Of a DNA stretch of 64,000 bases, positions 24,001-36,497 are shown in pieces. The notes under the pieces were generated by a model. That model was not told the origin of the DNA. It did not search any database and was given only the letters and a program-made list of their open reading frames with translations. Source of the DNA: Chamaelirium japonicum (Eukaryota > Streptophyta > Magnoliopsida > Liliales > Melanthiaceae); NCBI GenBank assembly GCA_947650365.1, contig CANTAL010000027.1, positions 1,956,458 through 2,020,457 on the forward strand. Reading direction: 5' to 3'. A program made the translations under genes and the position numbers. How positions within the stretch are numbered: position 1 is the stretch's first letter; every line of letters begins with the position of its first letter.

Positions 24001-27000
24001 GAATTATAATGGATCGTACGAATGAATTAGAATGGATCCATTCGTATGAATGAATTAGTATAGCTCGTACGAATGAATTAGAATAGATCGTACGAATGAA
24101 TTAGAATGGATTGTGTAAATTAATTAGAATAGCTTAAGATCGAATTAGAATGGAAACATACGAATGAATTAGAATTGATCATACGAATGAATTAGAATAG
24201 ATCATACGATTGAATTAGAATGGATACATTCGTACGAATGAATTAGAATGGCTCGTACGAATGAATGAGAATGGATCGTACGAACCCATTCTAATTCATT
24301 CGTACGAGCTATTCTAATTCGTTCGCACAATCCATTCTACTTCATTCGTATGATCCATTCTAATTCATTCGCACGATCCATTCTAATTCATTCGTACGAA
24401 TGAATTAGAATGGATCGTGCGAATGAATTAGAATGGATCATATGAATGAATTAGAATGGATACATTCGTACGAATGAATTAGAATAGATCGTGTGAATGA
24501 ATTAGAATGGATCACACGAATGAATTAGAATGGATCATTCGAATGAATTAGAATGGATATATTAGTACGAAGGAATTAGAATAGCGCGTACGAATGAATT
24601 AGAATAGATCGTGTGAATGAATTAGAATGGATCGTACGAATTAATTAGAATGGATCGTGCGAACGAATTAGAATAACTCGTACGAATGAATTAGAATGGG
24701 TTCGTACGATCCATTCTAATTCATTCGTATGAGGTATTCTAATTCATTCGTACGAATGTATCCATTATAATTCATTCGTACGATCCATTCTAATTCATTC
24801 GCACGATCCATTCTAATTCGATAATACGATCCATTCTAATTTATTAGCACGATCGTACGAATGAATTAGAATGGATCGTGCGAATTAATTAGAATGGATC
24901 GTACGATCGAATTAGAATAGAATCGTAACAATGATTTAGAATGATCGTACGAATGAATTAGAATGGATCATACGAATGAATTAGAATGGATCGTGCAAAT
25001 GAATTAGAATAGATCATACAAATGAATTAGAATGGATCGTGCGAACGAATTAGAATGGATCATACGAATGAATTAGAATAGCTCGTACGAATAAATTAGA
25101 ATAGATCGTATGAATGAATTATAATGGATCGTGCGAATGAATTAGAATGGATCGTACGAATGAATTAGAATGGATACATTCGTACGAATTAATTAGAATG
25201 GCTCTTACGAATGAATTAGAATGGATCGTAGGAACCAATTCTAATTAATTAGTACGAGATTTTCTAATTCATTCGCACGATCCAAGAATTAGAATGGATC
25301 GTACGAATGAATTAGAATGGATCGTGCGAATGAATTAGAATATCTCGTACGAATGAATTAGAATGGGTTCGTATGATCCATTCTAAGTCATTCGTACGAT
25401 CCATTCTAATTCGATAGTACGATTCATTCTAATTCATTCGCACGATCGTACGAATGAATTAGAATGGATCGTGCGAGTGAACTGGAATGGATCGTATGAT
25501 CGAATTAGAATGCAATCGTACGAATGAATTAGAATGGATCGTACGAATGAATTAGAATGGATTGTATAGTACTAAGGAATTAGAATAGCACGTACGAATG
25601 AATTAGAATAGATCGTGCAAATGAATAAGAATGGATCGTATAAATGAATTAGAATAGATCGTGCGAATAAATTAGAATAGCTCGTACGAATGAATTAGAA
25701 TGGGTTCATATGATCCATTCTAATTCATTCGTACGAATGAATTAGAACGGATCGTACGATCGAATTAGAATGGAATCGTACGAATGAATTAGAATAGATC
25801 GCATGAATTAATTTGAATGGATCCTGTAGTACGAAGAAATTAGAATAGCACGTACGAATGAATTAGAATAGATCGTGTAAATGAATTAGAATGGATCGTA
25901 CGAATGATATAGAATGGATCGTGTGAATAAATTAGAATAGCTCGTATGAATGAATTAGAATAGGTTCGTATGATCCATTCTAATTCATTTGTACGATCCA
26001 TTTCTAATTCGATAGTACGATCCATTCTAACTCATTCGCACTATCGTACGAATGAATTAGAATGGATCGTGCGAATGAATTAGAATGGATCGTACGATCG
26101 AATTAGAATAGATCGTACGAATGAATTAGAATGGATAGTATGAATGAATTAGTATGGATCATGTGAATGAATTAGAATGGATCGTACGAATCAATTAGAA
26201 TGGATACATTTGTACGAAGGTGTTAGAATGGCCCGTACGAGTGATTTAGAATGGATCATACGAACCCATTCTAATTCATTCATACGAGCTATTCTAATTC
26301 ATTCACACGATCCATTCTAATTCATTCGTACGATCCATTCTAATTCATTCGCACGATCTATTCTAATTCATTCGTACGTGCTATTCTAATTCCTTCGTAC
26401 TAATGTATCCATTTTAATTCATTCGTACGATCCATTCTAATTCATTCGTGTGATCCATTCTAATTCATTCGCACGATCTATTCTAATTAATTTGTACGAA
26501 TGTATCCATTCTAATTCATTCGTACGATCCATTCTATTTCATTCGTATAATCCATTCTAATTCATTTGTGTGAGCCATTCTAATTCATTCGTACGAATGT
26601 ATCCATTCTAATTCATTCGTACGATCCATTCTAATTTATTAGCATGATCCATTCTAATTTATTCGTATGATCCACTCTAATTCATTCATACGAGCTATTC
26701 TAATTCATTCGTTCGAATGTATCCATTCTAATTCATTCGTACGATCCATTCTAATTCATTCGTATGATCCATTCTAATTTATTCGCACGATCTATTCTAA
26801 TTCATTCGCACGATCTATTCTAATTCATTCGCACGATCCATTCTAATTCATTCGTACGATCCATTCTAATTCATTCGTACAAATGTATCCATTCTAATTC
26901 ATTCGTACGATCCATTCTAATTCATTCATACGAGCCATTCTAATTCATTTGTATGAATGTATCCATTATAATTCATTCGTACGATCCATTCTAATTCATT

Positions 27001-30000
27001 CGTACGATCTATTCTAATTAATTCGTATGAGCCATTCTAATTCACTCGTACGAATGTATTCATTCTAATTCATTCGTACGATCCATTCTAATTCATTCGC
27101 ACGATTCATTCTAATTCATTCGTACGAACTATTGTAATTCATTCGTACGATCCATTCTAATTCATTCGTACGATTCCATTCTAATTCGATCGTACGATCC
27201 ATTCTAATTCATTCGCACGATCCATTCTAATTCATTCGTACGATCGTGCGAATGAATTAGAATGGATCGTACTATCGAATTAGAATGGATCGTATGAATG
27301 AATTAGAATGGTTACATTCGTACGAATGAATTAGAATAGATCATGCGAATAAATTAGAATGGATCGTACGATTGAATTAGAATGGCTCGTACGAATGAAT
27401 TAGAATGGATCGTACGAATGAATTAGAATGGATCGTGCGAATGAATTAGAATGGATACATTCATACTAATGAATTAGAATGGCTCGTACGAATGAATTAG
27501 AATGGATCGTATGAACCCTTTCTAATTCATTCGTACGAGCGATTCTAATTCATTCGCACGATCCATTCTAATTCATTCGTACGATCCATTCTAAATCATT
27601 CGCATGATCTATACTAATTCATTCACACGATCCATTCTAATTCATTCGAACGATCCATTCCAATTCATTTGCATGATCAATTCTAATTCATTCGTACAAA
27701 TGTATCCATTCTAATTCATTCGTACGATCCATTCTAATTCATTCGCACGATCGTACGAATGGATTAGAATGCATCATGCGAATAAATTAGAATGGATCGT
27801 ATGATCGAATTAGAATAGAATCGGACGAATGAATTAGAATGGATCGTACGAATGATTTAGAATAGATCATACGAATGAATTAGAATGGATCGTGCGAATG
27901 AATTAGAATGGATTGTACGAATGAATTAAAATGGATACATTCATACAATTGAATTAGAATGGCTCGTACGAATGAATTAGAATGGATCGTACGAATGAAT
28001 TAGAATGGATACATTCGTATGAAAGGATTACAATAGATCGTACAAACGGATTACAATGGATCGTACGAACACATTCTAATTCATTCGTACGATCCATTCT
28101 AATTCATTCAGACGATACATTCTAATTCATTCGTGTGATCTATTCTAATTTATTCTTATGTCCTATTCTAATTCCTTTGTACTAATGTGTCCATTCTAAT
28201 TAATTTGAACGATCCTTTCTAATTCATTAGTGTGATCCATTCTAATTCATTCGCACAATCTATTCTAATTCATTCGTACGAATGTATCCATTCTAATTCA
28301 TTCGCACGATCCATTCTAATTCATTCGCACGATCCATTCTAATTCATTCGTACGAGCTATTCTAATTCATTCGTACAAATGTATCCATTCTAATTCATTC
28401 GTACGATCCATTCTAATTCATTCGTGTGATCCATTCAAATTCATTCACACGATCTATTCTAATTCATTCGTACGATCCATTCTAATTCATTCGTATGATC
28501 CATTCTAATTCATTCGTACGAGGCATTCTAATTCATTCGTATGAATATATCCATTATAATTTATTCGTACGATCCATCCAAATTCATTTGTACGATGTAT
28601 TCTAATTCATTCGTACGATCCATTCTAATTCATTCGTACGATTCCATTCTAATTCGATCGTACTATCCATTGTAATTCATTCGCATGATCCATTCTAATT
28701 CATTCGTACGATCGTGCGAATGAATTAGAATGGATCGTACTATCGAATTAGAATGGATCGTATGAATGAATTAGAACAGATACATTCGTATGAATGAAAT
28801 AGAATGGCTCGTACGAATGAATTAGAATGGATCGTACGAACCTTAGTTCGATCCATTCTAATTCATTCGTACGATCCATTCTAATCCATTTGCAAGATCC
28901 GCTCTAATTCGATCTTACGATCCATTCTAATTCATTTGCACGATCCATTCTAATTCATTCGTACGATCGTGCGAATGATGTTAAATAGATCGTACTATCG
29001 AATTTGCATGGATCGTATGAATGAATTAGAATCGATCATACGAACCCATTCTAATTCATTCGTACGAGCTATTCTAAATCATTCGCATGATCCATTCTAA
29101 TTCACGAGCCATTCTAATTCATTCGTACACGCTATTCTAATTCATTCATATGAATGTATCCATTCTAATTCATTCGTACGAGCTATTCTAATTCATTCGT
29201 ACGAATGTATCCTTCATTCGTACGATCCATTCTAATTCATTCATACGAATGTATCTATTTAAATTCATTCGCACGATCGTACGAATGAATTGGAATGGAT
29301 TGTGCGAATGAATTAGAATGGATCGTATGATCGAATTAGAATAGAATTGTACGAATGAATTAAAATGGATCGTACAAATGAATTAGAATGGATCGTACGA
29401 ATGAATTTGAATGGATCGTGCGAATGAATTCGAATGGATCGTACGAATGAATTAGAATGGATCATGCGAATGAATTAAAATGTATCGTACAAATGAATTA
29501 GAATAGCTCGTATGAATGAATTAGAATAGATCATACGAATTTATTAGAATGGATCGTGCGAATGAATTAGAATGGATCGTATGAATGAATTAGAATGGAT
29601 ACATTCGTACGAATGAATTAGAATAGATCGTGCGAATGAATTAGAATGGATCACACGAATGAATTAGAAAGGATCGTTCGAATGAATTAGAATGGATACA
29701 TTAGTATGAAGGAATTAGAATAGCATGTACGAATGAATTAGAATAGATCGTGCGAATGAATTAGAATAGATCGTACAAATGAATTAGAATGGGTTCGTAT
29801 GATCTATTCTAATTCATTCGCACGATCTATTCTAATTCATTCGTACGAGCTATTCTAATTCATTCGTACGAATGCATCCTTTCTAATTCATTCGTACAAT
29901 CCATTCTAATTCATTCGTGTGATCCATTCTAATTCATTTGCACGATCTATTCTAATTCATTCTTACGAATGTATCCATTCTAATTCATTCGTAGTACGAA

Positions 30001-31028
30001 TGAATTAGAATGGATCGTACGAATCCATTCTAATTCATTCGTATGATCTATTCAAATTCATTCATATGATCCAGTCTAATTTATTCGCATGATCTATTCT
30101 AATTCATTCGTACATGCTATTCTAATTCCTTCGTACTAATGTATCTATTCTAATTCATTCGAACGATCCATTCTAATTCATTCGTGTGATCCATTTTAAT
30201 TCATTCGCACGATCTATTCTAATTCATTCATACGAATGTATCCATTCTAATTCATTTGTATGATCCATTCTAATTCATTCGCATGATCCATTCTAATTCA
30301 TTCGCACGATCCATTCTAATTCGATAGTACGATCCATTCTAATTCATTCGCACGATCCATTCTAATTCATTTGTATGATCCATTCTAATTCATTCATACG
30401 AATGTATCTATTCTAATTCATTCGTACGATCCATGCTAATTCATTCGCACGATCCATTCTAATTTATTCGTACGATCTATTCTAATTCATTCGTACTAGC
30501 TATTCTAATTCATTCGTACGAATGTATCCATTCTAATTCATACGTACGATCCATTCTAATTGATTCATGTGATCTATTCTAATTCATTCTTAAGAATGTA
30601 TCCTTTCTAATTCATTCGTACGATCCATTCTTATTCATTCGCACGATCATTTTAATTTATTCGTACGATCTATTCTAATTCATTCATACGAATGTATCTA
30701 TTCTAATTCATTCATACGATCCATTCTAATTCATTCGTACGATCTATTCTAATTCATTCGTACGAATGTATCCATTCTACTTCATTCGTACGATCCATTC
30801 TAATTCATTCGTGCGATCCATTCTAATTCATTCACACGATCGTACGAATGAATTAGACTGGATTGTGCGAATGTATTAGAATGGATCAGACGAATGGATC
30901 GTACAAATGAATTAGAATGGATCGTACAAATGGATCGTATGAATTAGAATGGATCGTATGAATTAGAATGGATCGTGCGAATGAATTAGAATGGATCGTA
31001 CGAATGAAGTAGAATGGATACATTCGTA
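21007..31028. repeat. Short-period satellite array, block 2
   Basis: The same 23/28-bp unit as 1-9598, continuing directly from the target duplication of element 1. Orientation switches are frequent, for example near 21045, 21420, 21777, 22267, 22437, 22660, 23335, 23560, 24283, 27243, 28710 and 28970. No gene is supported; short frames in it are repeat translations. Confidence 0.95.
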
Positions 31029-31033
31029 CAAAT
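31029..31033. repeat. Target site duplication CAAAT, left copy of gypsy element 2
   Basis: CAAAT precedes TGTTTGGGG and is repeated at 43793-43797 after CCCCCGACA. It falls within a satellite unit (GTACAAATGAATT), so this element also inserted into the array. Confidence 0.93.
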
Positions 31034-32190
31034 TGTTTGGGGATATTTTTTGCTGGCTCGAGCGGTCTCCCTGCAAGACAATGGAAAACGTAAGAACGGC
31101 TGGCTCCCTTCGGAGCACAGGCCCTCCGACGCTCAAGTCAGTCTCAGGTGATTGATGGAGTATGATCGTAAACAAAAGTGATAGGGATGAGGGTTTCGAA
31201 CCTGTACTTTGGAGCCGGGGGTGGCACTTTTATAGCCTTTTGCGACCTATCGTGATGTAACACCTGGCCACTTTTCCAGCACCTTCTAGACCCCCACGTT
31301 CCGTCCCACGTGGGCCTTCGACAACCTTTGGCACATGGGCCCCTGACAACCTTTGTCGCCTAGCTCGCCAGGCGGTGGAGTGGGGGAGAGTATATGTCTT
31401 GTCACTGCCAGGTGGCTCTTCTGGAATGTTCGAGTCTGGGAGGTCTCGAACCGACTCGGACGGGCTTCCGTGGACTACAACCATCCACGTAGCTTCAGAG
31501 GGGTTTCGACACCTGGCAGCCTTTACGCCGCTTTACCGGGGGCGATCTCTTTGATAATGGGTTCGGGTGATCCACCCTCTTCTCCCTGCTGCCAAGAGTC
31601 GGGCTCCGAAGAGGGCGACCTCTTCGACAATGGGAGCAGCCTGGCGATCTCTTCTGTAAAAACTTACCAAATCCGGGGGCGGGCTCCTGCGTACTCAGAT
31701 GCAAGGTGTCCATACAGCCCAATGTGGATCTCGCTCCCAGTCGAGCTGTGGGGCAAGATCATATGCGAGCTAGGCGAGCTCCTGCGTGGGCTGGGGGCGA
31801 GCTCCTGTGCTAGCCAGGCGAGCTCTTGTGCGAGCTAGGCGAGCTCCTGTGCTAGCCAGGCGAGCTCTTGTGCGAGCTAGGCGAGCTCCTGCGCGATCCA
31901 GGCGAGCTCTTGTGCGAGCTAGGCGAGCTCTTGCGCGACCCAGGCGAGCTCCTGCGCGAGCTGGAGGCGAGCTCCCGCGCGAGCTGGAGGCGAGCTCCTG
32001 GGCGATCCATGCGAACGGGATTCAAGTTCCCGCGCGAGCTGGATGGGTGCTCCTGCACAGATACGCCCATACAGCCCAATGTGGATCTCGCTCCCAGTCG
32101 AGCTTAGGGGTGAGCTCCTGCTCGAGCTGGAGACGAGCTCATGATATCAATGTTTGTATAGGATATGGAGGGTTTCAACCACCCCCGACA
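31034..32190 (-). repeat. 3' LTR of gypsy element 2
   Basis: 1157 bp. On the minus strand it begins TGTCGGGGGTGG and ends CCCCAAACA. It contains an array of GCGAGCTCTTGTGCGAGCTAG-type mini-repeats at about 31750-32030. It is about 83 bp shorter than the other LTR, mainly from a different number of these repeats. A TATA box (TATAAAA, minus strand) lies at 31228-31234. Confidence 0.94.
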
Positions 32191-32211
32191 TTACCCCCTC
32201 TGAGGGAGCGG
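32191..32211 (-). promoter_or_regulatory. Polypurine tract of element 2
   Basis: Read on the minus strand, CTCAGAGGGGGTAA lies directly upstream of the 3' LTR. It is the counterpart of the tract at 20112-20128. Confidence 0.83.
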
Positions 32212-32698
32212 CAAAGGAAAGTGAGCCGCTCGCTCAGGAGTTATATAGAAAAAGTTGCACCAACCGTAGGGCGGGCTGCCACACGCAGTCAGGGTTCGTT
32301 CCGGGCGGGCTGTAGTCGTCAGTCGCAAGCGACCTTGTGCCGAGAGTTTTGACTCCTAGTACCCCATGAGTGAGGACGCGGTCTTTGGCTCGGGTTTCGC
32401 GCCAAATCTCTGGCGGTCGTGTTGTTTTAAATGCGACGCGGGACTCGAGGTTCGAGACAGATACAATGAATCTCATCATGAGATCCCGGCCACTGTGGGA
32501 CATGTGTCTCCATCTCATTCGTTCCTGCTTTTGTCAGAAAAGGACGGTGTAGGCGCCGGTGCAGCTTTTTCCACGCAAGGCCCACGTGGCGTCTTGTGAT
32601 TGGAAAGAAACGAGCTGTCGCCTCAACCGTCGTCGCGTTGCCTCGCTGGGCGCACTCGAGCATTAACTGCGGCTCGATTCACCTGCCCCTTTCCTACC
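32212..32698. other. Region between purine tract and antisense-gene promoter, element 2
   Basis: Non-coding. About 32275-32370 is a single reverse-oriented copy of the unit that forms the nine-copy 146-bp array in element 1 (shared: CACACGC-GTCAGGG and GCCGAGAGTTTTGACTCC). About 32400-32690 is similar to the sequence upstream of the antisense gene in element 1. Confidence 0.75.
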
Positions 32699-32706
32699 TA
32701 TAAATA
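32699..32706 (+). promoter_or_regulatory. TATA box of the antisense gene, element 2
   Basis: TATAAATA, 106 bp upstream of the ATG at 32805, followed by a G-run and ATTTTTTAC, as in element 1. It points opposite to the element's LTR promoter. Confidence 0.72.
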
Positions 32707-32804
32707 GGGGATGGGGGGGGGGATTTTTTACTTCCGCGTGAAAACAGCTCTCACAGCTCTCCTTTCTTTCTTAGCTTGCAGCTCGCCCTCAACCTTCTGC
32801 TTCC

Positions 32805-35654
32805 ATGGCTTCTGCTGCCGCTTCCTCTTCCGCTGTTGCTGCTGCTGCGTCCTTCCAGGGGGAGCCTCTCAATGTCGCCCCCATCTCGGTGCGCGCTCCG
32901 GGCACCGAGGAAGAGGCTCCTCCAATGGAGCCCGCCGTCATCTGGCTCCACGACATCGGGGGCGCGCCCGTTCCCGATAGTCTGCGAACCGCGACAGGCA
33001 TCCCCTAGGAGCTCGCCATTCTTCCCCTCCCACGCTCGAGGAGGCCGCTCTCCGACACCGCGGTTTCCGTGGGGCAAATATGGTCAGGGTTCCGGCTGCC
33101 TCTGAACCATCTGGCCAGCGAGCTCCTGGAGCTGGCGGGCTTATGCCCTGCCCAGCTTCCGGGAAACTCGTGGGGGATCCTCTACGGGCTCTCTCGCATC
33201 GAGGAAGCCCTAAACGTAAGGATCCCCCCGGCCTACCTCCTGAATAAGTGGTTTCTCAAGCCGGGACCCGTCTTCAACGAGGTAGACTGCGGTCTATTCT
33301 ACCTCACAGGTCGCTCCGGCAAGGTGCTGCCGTTCTCCGTCGTCGAAAACAAGGACAGGTACTGGAAGGAGTACTTGTTCATGGTCGAAGGCGAATGGCG
33401 AGGTCCTCGCGCAGGCATCCCCTCTCTTCCCGGTAGACCGCCTCTTCCCGTCTTCAAGGAGATCGCGGAATATCGGGCCAAGGGGAAAAAGTGCATCGCC
33501 GCGGCCCGAGAGAAGTCTCTCGACGAGGCGATCTTGCACTTCCTCGGGGGATGAACTCCCGAGAAGGTCCTCGCGCCGGACTTCTCCTTCCTGTGGAAGG
33601 ATCTCCGAACCGGAACCATCACCACCCGGCAGAAGGTGATGCGGAAGAAGGTCGCGGTCTCCCGGCGCACTGGGGCGACCACAACGCCCGCTCCGTCGAC
33701 CTCTCAGGCGGGGACTTCAGCGGCCAAGAAGGGGAAGAAGCGGGCTCCTCCCATCAGGGTTGCCGACGAAGACACTTCTTTACCTTCTGCTCTTTCTACA
33801 AGGGGCCCAACCCGGAAGCCCCGGCGACGTCGCATCATTATGGTCAAGCCCGAGGATCCGCGCGTCGAGCTTCTTCTCAGTATGGCGGAAGTGGAGTCCC
33901 CAATGGCTGAAGTATTGATGCGCGAATTCCCAGGCGATCTCACTAAACCCTTGTTTGTTGCGGTGATGACCCCAGAGATAGAGGGCGCCGCTTTGAAGAA
34001 GAAGAAGAAGAAGAAGGCTCCCTCTGCCCACCCGATGGGAGAGGACGACATCGTTCGGCAGGCTCGGGAAGCCTTCGAACGAGTCCTTGAAGAGCGGAGG
34101 AAAGCCGCCCTTGACGAGGCGGGCTTGGGATCGGCTGATGATTCCAGCACCGACTCCAGCTCGGACGAGGACGAGCAGCGGGCTTCGGAGGACGAGCCCG
34201 CCCCTACAACCGCGTTGCCTCCCCTGCCCTTTGAGGGGCCGGCTGCCAACCCCCCAAGCCTGCCCGTGCCAAGCTCCACCAATGCTCGTGCGGCCTCACC
34301 GCCTGCTGCTCCATCTCCACCGCACTCGGCCGCCCCTACTCCCAGCACGCCTACTGCCTCGCCCACTGCTCCCGCGACCTCACCTCCAGCCGCACCTGCC
34401 CCCAGTGCAGCTTCACCGTCGGCCGCCCCTGCTTCCAGTGCGGCCATCAACGCGCCGCCAGCTGCTCCAGTAGCCTCAACTGCCTCGCCCACTGTTCCCG
34501 CGACCTCTCCTCCGGCCGCACCTGCTCCCCGTGCAGCTTCACCACCGGCCGCCCCTGCTCCCGGTACGGCCTCACCATCGGTCGCACCTGCTCCCAGTGC
34601 GGCCTCACCAAGCACCACGCCGTCTATCGCTCCCTCGCCCTTAGAGGGGCCAGCCCCTGCTCCCATCGTGTCCACGGAGGAACTGGGCGGGCTGGTCTAC
34701 AGGACCCCAGACCTTGGGGCCATTTTGGAGGATTTTCCGAGCTCCGACTCGGACGCTTCGGATCCTCGCACGCCCGGCGATGGGGGGGTCACCGAACCAC
34801 CCCCTGTCAGCGAAAATGTCGCAGCCCCAATAGTCGGGCCCCCTCCGGGAGCAGTTTCTGCTGCCTCAGAGCCTGTCATCGCTCCCTCCTCGGTGGCCCC
34901 AGCCGTGGTGGCTCAGGCGGCCTCCTTTTCGGGCGATTCCGAGCGCGCCCCTCACTACATGCGGGAGATCTTTGGGCACAATATTTTTGCCCGGACTCCC
35001 TACATCGTCCTCTTTGACCGGCTCGCCGAGGTAAAATCACCTTTACTTTCCTTCATTGCAGCTTTTTCTTTTCTTTAACCTTCTAACTGTTTCGGTTCGC
35101 TATAGGTGGAGCAGGTCAACCGGGCTCTCGCCGATGAGGTCACTGGTGTCACGGGGGATATGGTCTCCCTCTACGATGACACTCTCCACAGCTCGGAGAG
35201 GAGAGTAGACAAGCACATCCACCGTCCTCGCCAGATGGACCGATCAGGCGAGCTCCGGGCTGAGGTGGACCGGCTGCGCTAGCAGGTCGCCTCCGCAGAC
35301 ACGGAGGTTGACCAACTGCGCCAGCGGGTCGCCACCTTCACCACTGCGCTGGCCTCGGTCGAGGATGCTCGTGCCCGTGCCTTCTTGGATCTGCAAGAAG
35401 CTCTCAAAGCCAAAGAGGCCGCCCAGAAGGAAATTTCCGAGCTTCAAAGCCAGGTGGCGGCCTCCAGAGATGAGATCGCGGCGTTGAAAGAGGCGCATCT
35501 CCAAGACCTCCATTCCCAGCGAAGTCTTCTCCAATCACAACTGGACGAGCTCCTCGGGAAAGACGCGCTTGACGCCATCGAGAAATATAAGGCCGAAAGG
35601 TCAAAGAAGAGGAAGCGCGGCGACGACGATAATGCAGGTGCGGGCCAAGCCTAG
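32805..35654 (+). pseudogene. Antisense gene (aORF) of element 2, PF04195-like, one intron
   Basis: Exon 1 is 32805-35030, a 75-nt GT-AG intron is 35031-35105, and exon 2 is 35106-35654 (549 nt, the same length as exon 2 of element 1). The exons share a frame, with three stops: TAG at 33006-33008 (CAG in element 1), TGA at 33552-33554 (CGA in element 1) and TAG at about 35279-35281 (CAG in element 1). The protein order is as in element 1: an N-terminal domain with LPLNHLASELLELAGL and LPGNSWGILYGLSRIE, a lysine-rich patch, a Pro/Ala/Ser-rich tract, a short conserved block (MREIFGHNIFARTPYI) before the intron, then a coiled-coil exon ending in KKRKRG plus acids. Downstream TTTTTGTAACC repeats and AATGATAAATG could serve as 3'-end signals. 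Role unknown. Confidence 0.88.
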
Positions 35655-36497
35655 GCTTGTTATCTTTTTTGTAACCTCCAAACTTTTTGTAACCTCAATG
35701 ATAAATGAAAACACATCTTCTCGAGCTCGTCTCTGTGTTCCTTTCTGTATTCGTTTCTATTCTTTGAGTATGAGTCCGCCTTAGGATCTTAACAGTGATC
35801 TTGAGGGTCGTAGCCCGGGCGAGACAGCTAATTCATTTCAACCATTTTATTTTAAGATATATGCAATCGAAAAGCTCGGTATGCTCGCTGAATCTCAATA
35901 TGATCTCTGAGCCCGGAAAAGAAAAAGCGAGTAAATCAAATAACTTGAAAATTCCCTACACTCAGAGATTTAAACCACTTTTATTTTAAAGAGAACTAAG
36001 AAGTGCTAGCTGCCCCCTGCCTGGTTAACTACCCATAAGGATCCTGATCACTGGACATGCCCTTTGAGGGGTTACCAAGGGATGTTCGGGCTACCTGAAA
36101 GGGTGGTCGCCCTCCTCAAGTTTCCCTAGATCACGCCGGGATGCTTCCGTTCATGGCAGGTGAACGCGAAGGATCCCAGTTAGGTTTAGAGTCCATTAAA
36201 CAACGGACTACCCTGGAAATCTCAAGGTCGCTGATTAGCGGCCTCTGAGGGATCCAGTCCTGCTTTAAGTCCGCACAGCGGCGGACTGCCCCGGGAACCT
36301 CAAGGTCGCTTGCTGGCGACCTCTGAGGAGCCCAATCTCGTTTTAAGTCCGCACAACCTTGGACTGAATCTTTATAGAATTCGTGTATTCCTCTGTGGGC
36401 TCCTCCTATGCCGAGCTTCTGGGTTTAAATTCGTTAAAACCAACATTGCTCATTCACAATTCCTCCCGAAAATGATTACAAAAAGGTCGCCGAAGCT
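35655..36497. other. Convergent non-coding region of element 2
   Basis: It lies between the end of the antisense gene and the end of pol, which run toward each other. It contains the block conserved with element 1 (about 35800-36040) and, at about 36190-36360, two or three degenerate copies of the 78-bp unit, recognisable by TTTAAGTCCGCACA and CCTCAAGGTCGC. No coding sequence is supported. Confidence 0.7.

Noticed and set aside
31353..32352. Cys/Ser/Arg-rich frames at 31353-31838 and 31786-32352
   Set aside because: They lie in the LTR of element 2 and its mini-repeats, recur in the other LTR, and match no protein.
32751..33105. Minus-strand frames over the start of the element 2 antisense gene
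   Set aside because: No similarity to gag or pol and no counterpart kept in element 1; shadow frames.
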